Shown here: positions 8,103 to 17,079 of the stretch, one piece after another
Layout of the letters: each line of letters starts with the position of its first letter
Numbering within the stretch: the first letter of the stretch is position 1
Assembly: GCA_964372465.1 (NCBI GenBank)
Contig: CAYJRA010000003.1
Location: 1-63,159 of the forward strand
From: JAGVVZ01 sp964372465
GTDB lineage: Archaea; Aenigmatarchaeota; Aenigmatarchaeia; CG10238-14
DNA length: 63,159 bases
Reading direction: 5' to 3'
Made by a program: the position numbers and the translations under genes
Notes under the pieces: model-generated
The model's input: only the letters and a program-made list of their open reading frames with translations
Told to the model about the DNA's origin: nothing
Database searches by the model: none

Positions 8103-8606
8103 TCACTCAAGTTGTTTCATAATTCCAAGGAGAACTTCTGGCTTTATTCTAAGCCCCGTTTCTACTAAATCTTCAATTATTCTTTTTGCTTCATTTTTTT
8201 TGATGGTTTTGTTTCGCAAGGCTCTAAATATAACATGGATTGTCCAATGGCTTTCAATCCTGAATAGTTTAGCCACTCTATTAGCTATTTTATCATCTAC
8301 TATAATAGGCAACCTCATACTTTTCGCTAAAGAAATAGCTTCTGCCTCGCCAAGCCCGAGTGGCGCCATCTTCAAAATATATTCACAGCTCTCTTTTTCT
8401 TCTTTGTTTAATTCCTTCACTTCTATCCATTCTTCTGTGGCTTTTCTAATTATTTTAGCATCAGGAAAACCCGCTGCCTCCCCTCTTTCAACAACTTCAT
8501 TGAAAACAGCTTTGGGTATTATAACACGTCTAAAAATATATTTCAGTATTTCTAATTTTCCTATTCTAGCTAAATAAATTAAAGGGGAAAAATTAGATAT
8601 TATCAT
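8103..8606 (-). CDS. DUF3368-type PIN-like toxin
   Basis: 167 residues. The start SNFSPLIYLARIGKLEIL, the IPKAVFNEVV strand-helix, the GLGEAEAISLA segment and the later IVDDKIANRVAKL are the acidic PIN-fold layout of the DUF3368 family. The first motif has Asn (SNFSP) where VapC has Asp. Such proteins are ribonuclease toxins of type II pairs. It overlaps the antitoxin gene at 8603 by four bases (ATGA-type overlap), which shows a single transcript. The end nearly touches the end of the gene at 7221. Confidence 0.85.
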   Translation of the reverse strand: MIISNFSPLIYLARIGKLEILKYIFRRVIIPKAVFNEVVERGEAAGFPDAKIIRKATEEWIEVKELNKEEKESCEYILKMAPLGLGEAEAISLAKSMRLPIIVDDKIANRVAKLFRIESHWTIHVIFRALRNKTIKKNEAKRIIEDLVETGLRIKPEVLLGIMKQLE

Positions 8607-8905
8607 TTATTTAATCCTTCCGTATCAGATTTGAGATCTTCTAAGCTATATCCATAAGGTATTTCGTTTTTTTTCATTTCTTCTAACATTTCGTATATAG
8701 TTACTCCTGCTACTTCAGATGCCTTTCCAATAGATATTTTACCTTCTCTCAAAAGTTGTAAGGCCATTTGAATTTTCAATTGTTTTATTCCAATCTCAAG
8801 TATTTTTCTGAGAATCTCTGACATAGCCGATTTGTATTGCTTTTTAATTTCCTTTAATTCCTTTACTGTTTCATCTTCTAATCTCACTGATATAGTTTCT
8901 GCCAT
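8603..8905 (-). CDS. UPF0175 family antitoxin
   Basis: 100 residues. The N terminus SVRLEDETVKELKEI is a ribbon-helix-helix-like start, and LLREGKISIGKASEVAGVTIYEMLEEM is the helix-turn-helix typical of UPF0175 proteins, followed by a short acidic tail that would bind the toxin. The ribosome site AGGTGG lies 5-6 bases before ATG 8905. It is probably autoregulated through the inverted repeat at 8915-8941. Confidence 0.85.
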   Translation of the reverse strand: MAETISVRLEDETVKELKEIKKQYKSAMSEILRKILEIGIKQLKIQMALQLLREGKISIGKASEVAGVTIYEMLEEMKKNEIPYGYSLEDLKSDTEGLNK

Positions 8906-8914
8906 CTAACCACC

Positions 8915-8941
8915 TGTATATATTTTAATAAAACGTATACA
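8915..8941. promoter_or_regulatory. Inverted repeat at the toxin-antitoxin promoter
   Basis: TGTATA at 8915-8920 and TATACA at 8936-8941 form an inverted repeat with a 15-base spacer that includes a TATA-like TTTTAATA. Position just before the antitoxin fits an operator for self-repression. Confidence 0.5.
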
Positions 8942-9051
8942 TAAATAGTTAACGAGGCAATCCATTTATAATTTTGAATAGTCTACATGGACAAAACATG
9001 AATTTTTCAATAGGAATATAAATGAATATTTACATATAAGATGAGTACAAT

Positions 9052-9444
9052 ATGAAAAAGGCAAAAAAAGGAATTAAAATGAACGTGCTTATAATAGTAG
9101 CCATTTGCATTCTACTAAATGTGATCGGCCAGTTGTCTCTGAAAAAAGGAATGACAATGATAGGCAAAACGTCTGTCAACGAGCTGCTCACTCCTAAAGT
9201 TTTCAATATAGCCTTTAATCCTTACGTGTTTTTCGGACTTGCCCTCTATGGCATAGGATCATTCTTCTGGCTGGTGGTTCTTTCTAAAGCTGATCTGAGT
9301 TTCGTTTATCCGTTATTGGCAATAGGATACATTGCAATCGGCTTGTTGTCGTGGTACTTCTTCAAAGAACCGCTGACAACTGTTAAACTAACAGGAATGA
9401 GCTTGGTCACTGTCGGAGTCTTCCTGATTTTGACTAAATTATAA
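9052..9444 (+). CDS. EamA/SMR-like small membrane transporter
   Basis: 130 residues with four membrane helices. Motifs GQLSLKKGM near the N terminus, GIGSFFWLVVLSKADLSFVYPLLAIGYI in the middle and a closing helix VTVGVFLILTKL match single-unit members of the drug/metabolite transporter superfamily, similar to flippase-type ArnE proteins. The substrate may be a lipid-linked sugar, which would fit the glycosyltransferases that follow, but this is inference. An in-frame ATG at 9079 is an equally good start. It overlaps the convergent gene at 9439 by six bases. Confidence 0.75.
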   Translation: MKKAKKGIKMNVLIIVAICILLNVIGQLSLKKGMTMIGKTSVNELLTPKVFNIAFNPYVFFGLALYGIGSFFWLVVLSKADLSFVYPLLAIGYIAIGLLSWYFFKEPLTTVKLTGMSLVTVGVFLILTKL

Positions 9445-9777
9445 TGGAATTTTCACAGCTCTTTTATTATCTCTATTAACAGATCTCTCCATTGCTTCTA
9501 TGCCTAGAACCCATGTCAATTCCTTTATTTTTTTTATTGCTTCACTTCTGCCATTTAATTTATACATTTTAGATTTCCCAACCTTTCTTACAATTGTCAC
9601 AAGCTCGTTTTTTTCAATTACGTCAAAATACTTATAGAAAGTTGTTTTGCTCATTCCTAATTCCTTTATCATTTCTTCCTTCGAATAGTCAAATAAAGGA
9701 TTATCCAATAAAAAATCTATTATTCTAATTACTGGGGAGTTGCCAAACATTTCTGTTAAAATTGTATCAAATTTCAT
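9439..9777 (-). CDS. Winged helix-turn-helix regulator
   Basis: 112 residues. A winged-helix domain covers ~15-85: VIRIIDFLLDNP, SKEEMIKELGMSKTTFYKYFDVIEK (recognition helix) and a wing KVGKSKMYKL. No ligand domain is seen. It is divergent from the gene at 9837 across a 59-base region that holds inverted repeats, so it probably controls both. Confidence 0.75.
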   Translation of the reverse strand: MKFDTILTEMFGNSPVIRIIDFLLDNPLFDYSKEEMIKELGMSKTTFYKYFDVIEKNELVTIVRKVGKSKMYKLNGRSEAIKKIKELTWVLGIEAMERSVNRDNKRAVKIPL

Positions 9778-9782
9778 AATTT

Positions 9783-9800
9783 TACTTAAAATTAAAAGTA
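9783..9800. promoter_or_regulatory. Inverted repeat in the divergent promoter region
   Basis: TACTT at 9783-9787 and AAGTA at 9796-9800 form an 18-base inverted repeat next to a TTTAAATTTATA TATA-like element; a second TAC...GTA repeat follows at about 9812-9824. Likely operator for the winged-helix protein at 9439. Confidence 0.4.
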
Positions 9801-9836
9801 TTTAAATTTATACCTAAAAAGTATTATAAGTGTACT

Positions 9837-10112
9837 ATGATATCTGACGAAGAAATAGAATCCGCAATTCTCTACAAGTTATTTTTAAGAAAATGCTGGG
9901 GCGGCAAACACACTTCCTTTGATAATTCAAAGAAAGGCTTCAAGGAAAAAGAACTTGGAAAAACAGGATTAAAAAGAATAAACGAAATGGGAAAGAAACT
10001 AATTAGAAATGGATTATTGATTCCAAAACCAACACACTACGGCTCAGAAGTGTCATTAAATTATAACGAAAAAGAAGAAATAATGAAAAAAATTCAAAAA
10101 TTGAACTTATAA
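9837..10112 (+). CDS. Small basic protein, possible winged-helix fold
   Basis: 91 residues, rich in Lys. ISDEEIESAILYKLFLRKCWGGKHTSFDN then GLKRINEMGKKLIRNGLLIPKPTHYGSEVSLN reads like a helix-turn-helix followed by a wing, as in small archaeal DNA-binding proteins. It is likely leaderless: a TTTAAATT TATA-like element lies ~30 bases upstream. No family recognised. Confidence 0.6.
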   Translation: MISDEEIESAILYKLFLRKCWGGKHTSFDNSKKGFKEKELGKTGLKRINEMGKKLIRNGLLIPKPTHYGSEVSLNYNEKEEIMKKIQKLNL

Positions 10113-10201
10113 TTTTGTTTGAAAATTTTAACTGAAAGTAAAGGATTATCCAATAAAAAATCAATGAAGAATAAAAGCCTAAGTTTCAAATATATTCTGA
10201 T

Positions 10202-12382
10202 ATGGATTCAACAAAGAAATTTCTCAAAAAATTTCAAAGCAGAGAATTTGTCATAAACATACTAATCATAATCTCCATCTTCGTTTTTCTCTTGAAATTC
10301 TTCAAACCTGAACTGCTCTTGAGCAGAACGATAACCTCAGGCGGCGACACGGCTTCTCAATATTATCCGGCAAAATACATGGCAGATTACTTGCTACCTT
10401 CGGGAAAAATAATAGGATGGAGTCCTGGATGGTACGGCGGCATGCCAATGTTCCAATTCTATTTTCCCCTGCCGTTCTTGCTTATGTCACTTCTTTCATA
10501 CGCAATGCCGTTGCAGATAGCATTTAAAATCATAACAGTTCTCGGAATTTTCCTTTTGCCTGCTATGGTCTTCTTATCATTAAAAATCATGAAATTCGAA
10601 TTCCCAGTTCCTATAACAGGTGCGTTATTCACTTTACCATTTCTCTTCATGGAAGCAAACTCGATGTGGGGCGGCAACATTCCAAGCACTCTGGCTGGAG
10701 AATTTTCATACAGCCTCAGCTTGAGCTTATCAATACTATTCTTTGGGACAATGTATGCAGGAATAAAAGAGAATAAATACTGGGTTCTCAACGGCATTCT
10801 TTATGCCTTGATATTGAATTCGCATATAATAACGGCCATGTGGGTTGGCATAGCCAGCCTGTTTATGCTTGTTGCCAATTTCGGATCAAAAAAATTCGAT
10901 ATTAAGAGGGATGCCGCTTACTTTTTCAAAACATACGCCCTTTCTCTTTTATTGGTCTCGTTCTGGCTACTGCCGCTGGTAACTAATCTGAGATACACCA
11001 CGCCATATTCTGATACATGGCATGCCACGATAGACCAGATATTACCAAAAATATTGCTCGGTCCCAGTTTGTATAAAGATCTCAATAATCCACCTTTGAA
11101 TTCAGCACCAACAGAAACCTTGCCTCCGTGGAGATTTATTTCAGTGCTGACATTGCTTGTTGCCATATCAATCTACCAATTTTCAAAAAACGGGGATAAA
11201 AGAACAGGATTCTGGCTCTTTGCTGCTTTAACAGCCATGCTATTTTTCCTGTTCGGGGAAAATGTAGGGGTAATCAACATAAGATTCGTGCCCTTTATCC
11301 AACTATCTCTTCTAATAACAGCTTGCATAGGATTGAATTTTTTGAGCAAAATCAAGTTCAATTGGATTCTTGTCATGCTTGTAATGGCGGGCATAATTTA
11401 TTGGACAAACGCCAATACAAACTTCATTGCATTTTGGATAGAATGGAACTACAAGGGATTTGAAGGCAAGAGTTTATGGCCGGCATATTATCAAGTGAAT
11501 GATTTCATAAAAGGAAACTACTCGCAGCCGAGAGTCGTCTACGAACATTCAAGCGAACATGACAAGGCAGGCACGCCACGGGCATTTGAATCTATACCGT
11601 TGTTTGCAAACAGGGCAACACTAGAAGGATTATACATGCAGTCGACTGTGAGTTCGCCGTTCATTTTCTACATACAATCCGAAATCTCAAAAGAACAATC
11701 CTGCCCGTTTTTCAACCAATACCCATGCACCTCCTTCAATTTAGAAAGGGGGACAGAGCATCTGAAAATGTTCAATGTCAACCAATACATCACGGTAAGC
11801 GATCAGGCCAAGACCGCTGCTAATAAAAGCAAGCAAATGAAACTCACAAAAAATATCGAACCATACTCCATTTATGAAATAACGACAAATGAAAACAGTT
11901 ATGTTGTTGTCCCGGATTATTGGCCTGTCAGAATGCAAATGAAGGATTGGAAAAGGATTTCTTACGAATGGTTTAAAAACGGTGATTTAAACGTATCAAT
12001 AATATTCACGAACGACAATTTGCCGAATATAACCAATGTCAACAGCTGGGATCACAATATAAAATTACCGATAAAAGAAAACTGCTCCGTTAAAGAGAAC
12101 GTAAAAAATGAGGAGATAAGCTTTACGACCAACTGCGTGGGGAAGCCGCATATAATAAGAGTTTCATACTATCCTAACTGGAAAGTCGATGGAGCTAAAA
12201 AGATATATCTCGTATCGCCATCATTCATGCTGGTGTTCCCTGAAAAGGAAAATGTCAGTATATGGTACGGATCAACGACTATAAATCATATTGCCAATGT
12301 GTTGACAATAATTGGTATAGTTATAATAATTCATTTCATTTTTTTGAACAACCACAAAGTCAGCAAATTTCTTAAACGATAG
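10202..12382 (+). CDS. GT-C-like polytopic membrane protein (PTPS-related/YfhO-like)
   Basis: 726 residues: about twelve membrane helices in the first ~420 residues, then a soluble C-terminal domain and one final helix. The first loop has SGGDTASQYYPAKYMADYLLPSGKIIGWSPGWYGGMPMFQFYFPLPF, the pattern of the membrane family annotated as 6-pyruvoyl-tetrahydropterin synthase-related and of YfhO-type GT-C glycosyltransferases; the loop Asp could be catalytic. The end has SYYPNWKVDG, a beta-sandwich signature common in these proteins. Probable role: sugar transfer to lipids or glycoproteins outside the membrane from dolichol-type donors. It overlaps the convergent GT2 gene by 52 bases, and both fit one glycosylation pathway. 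Confidence 0.75.
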   Translation: MDSTKKFLKKFQSREFVINILIIISIFVFLLKFFKPELLLSRTITSGGDTASQYYPAKYMADYLLPSGKIIGWSPGWYGGMPMFQFYFPLPFLLMSLLSYAMPLQIAFKIITVLGIFLLPAMVFLSLKIMKFEFPVPITGALFTLPFLFMEANSMWGGNIPSTLAGEFSYSLSLSLSILFFGTMYAGIKENKYWVLNGILYALILNSHIITAMWVGIASLFMLVANFGSKKFDIKRDAAYFFKTYALSLLLVSFWLLPLVTNLRYTTPYSDTWHATIDQILPKILLGPSLYKDLNNPPLNSAPTETLPPWRFISVLTLLVAISIYQFSKNGDKRTGFWLFAALTAMLFFLFGENVGVINIRFVPFIQLSLLITACIGLNFLSKIKFNWILVMLVMAGIIYWTNANTNFIAFWIEWNYKGFEGKSLWPAYYQVNDFIKGNYSQPRVVYEHSSEHDKAGTPRAFESIPLFANRATLEGLYMQSTVSSPFIFYIQSEISKEQSCPFFNQYPCTSFNLERGTEHLKMFNVNQYITVSDQAKTAANKSKQMKLTKNIEPYSIYEITTNENSYVVVPDYWPVRMQMKDWKRISYEWFKNGDLNVSIIFTNDNLPNITNVNSWDHNIKLPIKENCSVKENVKNEEISFTTNCVGKPHIIRVSYYPNWKVDGAKKIYLVSPSFMLVFPEKENVSIWYGSTTINHIANVLTIIGIVIIIHFIFLNNHKVSKFLKR

Positions 12383-13029
12383 ATAGACTCATCTATTATG
12401 TTGAATTTGCTTTTCCTGACATCATGGCATTTGGTGGGTATCTGGATTATTTTTCTGCCATCATTTTTTAACCAATATGTCAGCTCATAAACGTATCCCG
12501 ACCCCTTGTCTATATGCTTCAAATATTTCATTATATCCTTCCTGATAAAGCCTTTCGCTGCCATTGAATAATCTTCATATTCCATCTCCAAAATTGTCTT
12601 TGTAAGCCAGATAAAAACACTGCTTGCTAAAACTCTATACCACTGCCTTTTTTGTCCGCCAACTTTCTTGGCACCTATTACTATGCTATTCTCATCAAGA
12701 AGCCTGATACATTTCGGTATAAAATCTAAATCTATACTCAAATCCATGTCAAGAGATATTATCTTGTTAGAATTCGCTTTTCTAACTCCTTTCCTAAAAG
12801 CAAAACCAACATGACCTTTTTGCGGTATAGATAATATTTTGAATTTGCTCGGATATTTTTTTTCCAATAATTTTCCTAACTCAACAGTTCTGTCGTTACT
12901 GCCGTTATCAACCACTATTATCTCAAAATTTTTTTCAATTCCTTGAAGAAATTTGATCAACCTCTCACCGTTTCTTATTATCAAATCCTCTTCGTTGTAA
13001 ACTGGTATTAGAACTGATAGTCCTTTCAT
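12331..13029 (-). CDS. GT2 family glycosyltransferase (dolichol-phosphate sugar synthase type)
   Basis: 232 residues. SVLIPVYNEEDLI at the N terminus, EIIVVDNGSNDRT, then SLDMDLSIDLDFIP as the DxD metal site are the GT-A fold landmarks. There is no C-terminal membrane domain, so it is the short DPM1-like form that makes polyprenyl-phosphate sugars in the cytosol. The C-terminal 17 codons overlap the end of the GT-C-like gene on the other strand. A weak TATA-like TTTAAA is seen in the 60 bases upstream. Confidence 0.85.
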   Translation of the reverse strand: MKGLSVLIPVYNEEDLIIRNGERLIKFLQGIEKNFEIIVVDNGSNDRTVELGKLLEKKYPSKFKILSIPQKGHVGFAFRKGVRKANSNKIISLDMDLSIDLDFIPKCIRLLDENSIVIGAKKVGGQKRQWYRVLASSVFIWLTKTILEMEYEDYSMAAKGFIRKDIMKYLKHIDKGSGYVYELTYWLKNDGRKIIQIPTKCHDVRKSKFNIIDESIYRLRNLLTLWLFKKMK

Positions 13030-13092
13030 ATTTATTCAAAAATAGTTCGAGAACTAGATTTAAAAATGAATCAAATATAGTCTGTTGTAAAT

Positions 13093-14445
13093 TTATTTCA
13101 CATACTTCATAAAAAGCTTCATCTGGCCAAACAGCAATCGCGGGCTTTGCTTGATTTTTTTAAATATATACGCAGGCCTGGTATAAAATTCGATGAAGGC
13201 TCTTCTAGTCATGTGTTTTGTAAAATTTTGGGAATAAACGCCTTCATAAGAAGATGGGAATATACCAGTAACTTTGTTTTTCACAGCCTCATAGAATTTA
13301 GTTCCCGGATAGGGGCTTGCTACATTGAAAGATATATAATCAGGATCTACTTCCTTAGCAAAATCTATGGTCATCTGCATATCATTCTTAGTCTCCATCG
13401 GGAGGCCCATCATGCTGAAACAAACTGTTTCCATGCCCACCTGTTTTGCCCATCTGATACCTTGCCTGATACTATCCAAAGTTATTTTTTTGTTTGTTGA
13501 TTCCAATATTCTCGGTGATCCGCTCTCAAGACCATAGTGTATCAATTTGCATCCGGCCATTCTCATTTTCCTTAGCAATTTTAAATCAACCGTGTCAGTT
13601 CGGGTCTGGCACGACCAGTTTATATCAAAGCCTCTTCTCATTATCATATCACATATCCCATTAACAAACTGCTTGCTCAAAGTGAATTCAAGATCAATAA
13701 AGTAAATGTTTTTTATCCCAAACTGATTAACGCAAACATCTATCTCCTTCTCTATCAGTTCCAGTGGCTTGGTTCTATATCTGATGCCATACATCTGATC
13801 TTCCGAGCAGAATGTGCATAAGAAAGGACAGCCTCGTGTAGTTTCAAGCAAAGTAAATCTATCGCCCATCACTTCATAATAATACTTGTCCATTGGCAGC
13901 AAATGAAAGTCTGGGATAGGAAATTTAGATAAATCTGCTGGTGCTCTGGGTTTGGTTGTTTTTAATTGGTTTTTCTCCAAATATGCAACTCCACCAATCT
14001 CGGATAAATCATTATCGTTTTTGCAGAGCTCCACTATAGTCAACTCTGGCTCTCCAATAATAGCGGCATCAGCTCCAGTTATCTCCAACATCTCCTTAGG
14101 TCTCATTGTAGGATGTGAACCGAAGATGTATAATCTCGCCTTTGGATTCATCTTCCTTATTTTTTCAACAGTTATCAAAAAAGAATCTATATCTAAATGA
14201 GGACATTGCCATCTATCCAAAGATGCGGAAGTGACAAAAATTTTATCGAAATTTCTTGCCTTCATAACGGCTTTCTCTGTAGGAGTTTGCATTGCATTGA
14301 TATCCAATATCTCTACTTTGAATCCTTCTTTTTCAAGCATCGCCGCGGCTACCGCTAGATCTAATGGCGGCCACACTCTATTATATCTCCACACTCTTGC
14401 CGTTTTATATTCATATTTGGGGTTTACAAGGAGAATCCTGTTCAT
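13093..14445 (-). CDS. B12-binding domain radical SAM protein
   Basis: 450 residues. Residues 1-~145 form a cobalamin-binding-like Rossmann domain (RILLVNPKYEYKT, WPPLDLAVAAAMLEKEGFKVEILDINA, SHPTMRPKEML). The radical SAM motif CPFLCTFC gives Cys206, Cys210 and Cys213, preceded by ETTRG. Later ESGSPRILESTNKKIT and FSMMGLPMETKND are typical of this class (BchE/HpnJ-like). Such enzymes do methylations, ring closures or rearrangements on lipids and cofactors. The substrate is unknown; location beside GT genes suggests a lipid or lipid-linked glycan. Confidence 0.85.
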   Translation of the reverse strand: MNRILLVNPKYEYKTARVWRYNRVWPPLDLAVAAAMLEKEGFKVEILDINAMQTPTEKAVMKARNFDKIFVTSASLDRWQCPHLDIDSFLITVEKIRKMNPKARLYIFGSHPTMRPKEMLEITGADAAIIGEPELTIVELCKNDNDLSEIGGVAYLEKNQLKTTKPRAPADLSKFPIPDFHLLPMDKYYYEVMGDRFTLLETTRGCPFLCTFCSEDQMYGIRYRTKPLELIEKEIDVCVNQFGIKNIYFIDLEFTLSKQFVNGICDMIMRRGFDINWSCQTRTDTVDLKLLRKMRMAGCKLIHYGLESGSPRILESTNKKITLDSIRQGIRWAKQVGMETVCFSMMGLPMETKNDMQMTIDFAKEVDPDYISFNVASPYPGTKFYEAVKNKVTGIFPSSYEGVYSQNFTKHMTRRAFIEFYTRPAYIFKKIKQSPRLLFGQMKLFMKYVK

Positions 14446-14495
14446 AACCTAATTTTTCTGTATAAGGTCTTAAATCTTATTACCCCGTTTATTGT

Positions 14496-15014
14496 CTACT
14501 CGAAAACCAATTCAACGGGAGTATTAAATACAGAATTAGTAATGTTTGCAAAATCTTCAGGAGATAGCGGCATGATGATTCTTTCGTTTGCTGGGATCCT
14601 TATTTTGTATTTTGTTCCGTCTGGTGCGTACACAATATTTATGCCCAAGATTGTTGATGAAAAAAGCACCTCCTTAATGAAATCGTGGAATTTTAGAGAA
14701 TCTGAAATGACTCTCGTCTGTTTGCTCAAAGATTTTTCTATTTTTTTTATTATTATTCCATTCTTTCCTATTAATTTCGGCACTGAGTCTTTATCGCACA
14801 CTATCAGTAAAAAATTTTTATTCCCATAAACTCTCCTTATTTTCCCGTCTTTCAAGTGTTTTTCATCTTTCACTATTTTATTCAAATTTCTGTAAAATGC
14901 AACCTCATCTCCTTTTATACCGGTGTTTTCCATCCTTTTCGAGCATCCATTGCATAAGATTTCATTTTTCAGGCAAACGCTGCATACAGGGAATTCCATG
15001 CGTATAATTTTCAT
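14496..15014 (-). CDS. Zinc-ribbon and KH-domain RNA-binding protein
   Basis: 172 residues. The N terminus has two Cys pairs, CSVCLKNEILCNGC, a likely zinc knuckle. A KH motif follows: LIVCDKDSVPKLIGKNGIIIKKIEKSL (GxxG loop GKNG). The C-terminal ~60 residues form a small domain with IKIR-like strands. This is the layout of archaeal NusA-like RNA-binding proteins; the target RNA is unknown. The start codon is 38 bases from the divergent GTPase gene, so promoters overlap. Confidence 0.75.
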   Translation of the reverse strand: MKIIRMEFPVCSVCLKNEILCNGCSKRMENTGIKGDEVAFYRNLNKIVKDEKHLKDGKIRRVYGNKNFLLIVCDKDSVPKLIGKNGIIIKKIEKSLSKQTRVISDSLKFHDFIKEVLFSSTILGINIVYAPDGTKYKIRIPANERIIMPLSPEDFANITNSVFNTPVELVFE

Positions 15015-15052
15015 TTTTAAAAGTTAAAAGAATTTAGATTCATTATAATATT

Positions 15053-16201
15053 ATGTCTTTAGAGATTGCCATTACTGGAAAACCGTCTAGCGGCAAGTCA
15101 AGCTTCTTCAAAGCCGCAACTATGATGGACGTTGAGATATCTTCCCGTCCATTCACCACTATTAAACCAAACACGGGGATTGGATTTGTAACTATAGAAT
15201 GTGTTGAGAAACAGTTAAATACAAGATGCAAACCGAACAAAGGCAAATGCATCAACGGCAAGAGATACGTCCCTGTCAAATTATGGGATATAGCTGGAAT
15301 AGTCCCGGAAGCGCATACGGGCAGAGGCTTGGGCTTGAAATTTTTGGACGACGTTAGGCAGTCCTCTGCACTGATTCAGGTCGTGGATATAACAGGAACT
15401 ACGGATGAAGAAGGCAACCCAACTGCCAATTATGATCCTGTCAAGGAAGTGGAGTTCGTACGAAATGAAATAGATTCATGGTTTGAAGAGATCGTTAGAA
15501 GGGGTTTGGAAAAATACGACAAACTGAAAAGAACTTCTAAAGTAGAAATTGTCGATGTTCTCGCAGAACAACTGGCTGGACTACAAGTAACCAAAGAGCA
15601 GATAAAAGAAGTGCATGAAAAGATCGGCATAAATGATTTGAAATTATTTGCCAGTAGTTTGAGAAAAATAAGCAAGCCAATTATTATCGCTGCAAATAAA
15701 GTGGATTTGAAAAAAGGACTGGAAAATATTGGGAGGATAGATTGGATGGTCATACCTACATCAGCTGCCGCAGAAATTGCATTAAGGACTGCAGAACAGA
15801 AAGGGATGATAGAATATGATGACGCGATTAAAATAAAGGACGAATCAAAACTAGATAAAAACCAGATTGACGGGCTGAAATTAATAAAAGAAAACGTTTT
15901 AGATAAGTTTGGATCAACTGGGATCCAGCATTGCATCAACGCAGTTGTATTTGATGTATTGGATCAAATTGTTGTGTATCCTGTTGCTGATGCTAACAAG
16001 CTAGTTGACAGTAAGAATAATGTTCTTCCTGATGCATATTTGGTCAAAAAGGGAACCAAACTGAAGGAGTTTGCATACATGATCCATACTGATATAGGAA
16101 ACAAATTCATTGGCGGATTGGACGCAAGAACAAAGAAAAAATTGGGAGCGGGTTATGAGCTGAAGAATGGAGATGTCGTAGAAATCTTAACAAACAAATA
16201 A
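15053..16201 (+). CDS. OBG-type redox/translation-associated GTPase with TGS domain (archaeal YchF relative)
   Basis: 382 residues. The P loop is GKPSSGKSS (9-17), switch residues include PFTTIKPNTG, the G3 motif is WDIAG and G4 is AANKVD. A cysteine loop (LNTRCKPNKGKCINGKRY) replaces the usual sequence after switch I, as in archaeal members. A TGS domain closes the protein (LPDAYLVKKGTKLKEFAYMIHTDIGNKF, GYELKNGDVVEI). These GTPases bind ribosomes or tRNA-related partners. Length is normal for the family and the gene looks intact. Confidence 0.92.
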   Translation: MSLEIAITGKPSSGKSSFFKAATMMDVEISSRPFTTIKPNTGIGFVTIECVEKQLNTRCKPNKGKCINGKRYVPVKLWDIAGIVPEAHTGRGLGLKFLDDVRQSSALIQVVDITGTTDEEGNPTANYDPVKEVEFVRNEIDSWFEEIVRRGLEKYDKLKRTSKVEIVDVLAEQLAGLQVTKEQIKEVHEKIGINDLKLFASSLRKISKPIIIAANKVDLKKGLENIGRIDWMVIPTSAAAEIALRTAEQKGMIEYDDAIKIKDESKLDKNQIDGLKLIKENVLDKFGSTGIQHCINAVVFDVLDQIVVYPVADANKLVDSKNNVLPDAYLVKKGTKLKEFAYMIHTDIGNKFIGGLDARTKKKLGAGYELKNGDVVEILTNK

Positions 16202-16227
16202 GAATTCAAAAACATGATATTTAGAAA

Positions 16228-17058
16228 ATGTCAATGATTAAAAAAAATCTGAATATTGATGGCACAAAAATATCATATATCAAAACCGGAAAAGGAAAAC
16301 CAATAGTTCTTTTGTCCAGTTTAAGTTGCGATTGTGATTTGTGGAAAGACGTTATCCCATATTTAGACAAGTATTATACAGTATATGCTTTCTCTCTGCC
16401 ACTTTATGGATCACGTAATAAAAATAGGCAACAGTACACTGTTCGAACGTTGCATTACTTTCTAGATAAATTGATCAAGAAATTTAAGATAAAAAAACCT
16501 ATTTTGATTGGTCAATCGTTGGGATCACTCATAGAAATGAAATATACCGCTAAATATCCTAAAAATGTTGAAAAATTAATAATGATCTCATCACCTTTAA
16601 CTGATAAACTAGAGAATGCGCCTATTGTCTGGCGTAAAGCTGTAGATCTTGTACTTAAAAGTAAAACAATAGATACAATAGTAGAATATATAATAAATAA
16701 TGAAAATTTCTTAAAAACCCTAGTAAAGATAATAGTACCCAATAGCGGCACTAAAAAATTTTCTGACGGGGCTGCTGAATTTATTAAAAGTATTCCAATA
16801 AAATCCCTGGCCATGTGTTATAAAGATCTTTTTGAATTAAGTTTTCATAATGATCTAAAAAAAATTAAAATACCAACGCTTTTTGTTTATGGCAAAAAAG
16901 ATGATATTTTATTGCGTTTTCATGGAACTGCATTATATAGCGCTGTTTCTGGTGCTAAAATAATAGGCTTGCCCTCGGAACATTTCATTCCTACTGAATT
17001 ACCAAAAAGGTTATCACGTTTAATAATTAGTTTTATTAAAGAAACGAAAACTGTATAA
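16228..17058 (+). CDS. Alpha/beta hydrolase
   Basis: 276 residues. The nucleophile elbow is GQSLGSL, with a likely acid at VYGKKDDILL and a His at LPSEHFIP, giving the Ser-Asp-His triad of the fold. The oxyanion side begins LLSSLSCDCDLW. Small lipid or ester substrates are possible. It is more AT-rich than the GTPase before it, like the GT4 gene that follows, and the pair may have entered together. Spacing to the GT4 gene is 21 bases. Confidence 0.85.
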   Translation: MSMIKKNLNIDGTKISYIKTGKGKPIVLLSSLSCDCDLWKDVIPYLDKYYTVYAFSLPLYGSRNKNRQQYTVRTLHYFLDKLIKKFKIKKPILIGQSLGSLIEMKYTAKYPKNVEKLIMISSPLTDKLENAPIVWRKAVDLVLKSKTIDTIVEYIINNENFLKTLVKIIVPNSGTKKFSDGAAEFIKSIPIKSLAMCYKDLFELSFHNDLKKIKIPTLFVYGKKDDILLRFHGTALYSAVSGAKIIGLPSEHFIPTELPKRLSRLIISFIKETKTV

Positions 17059-17079
17059 TTAAATAATTCAGAAAAATCA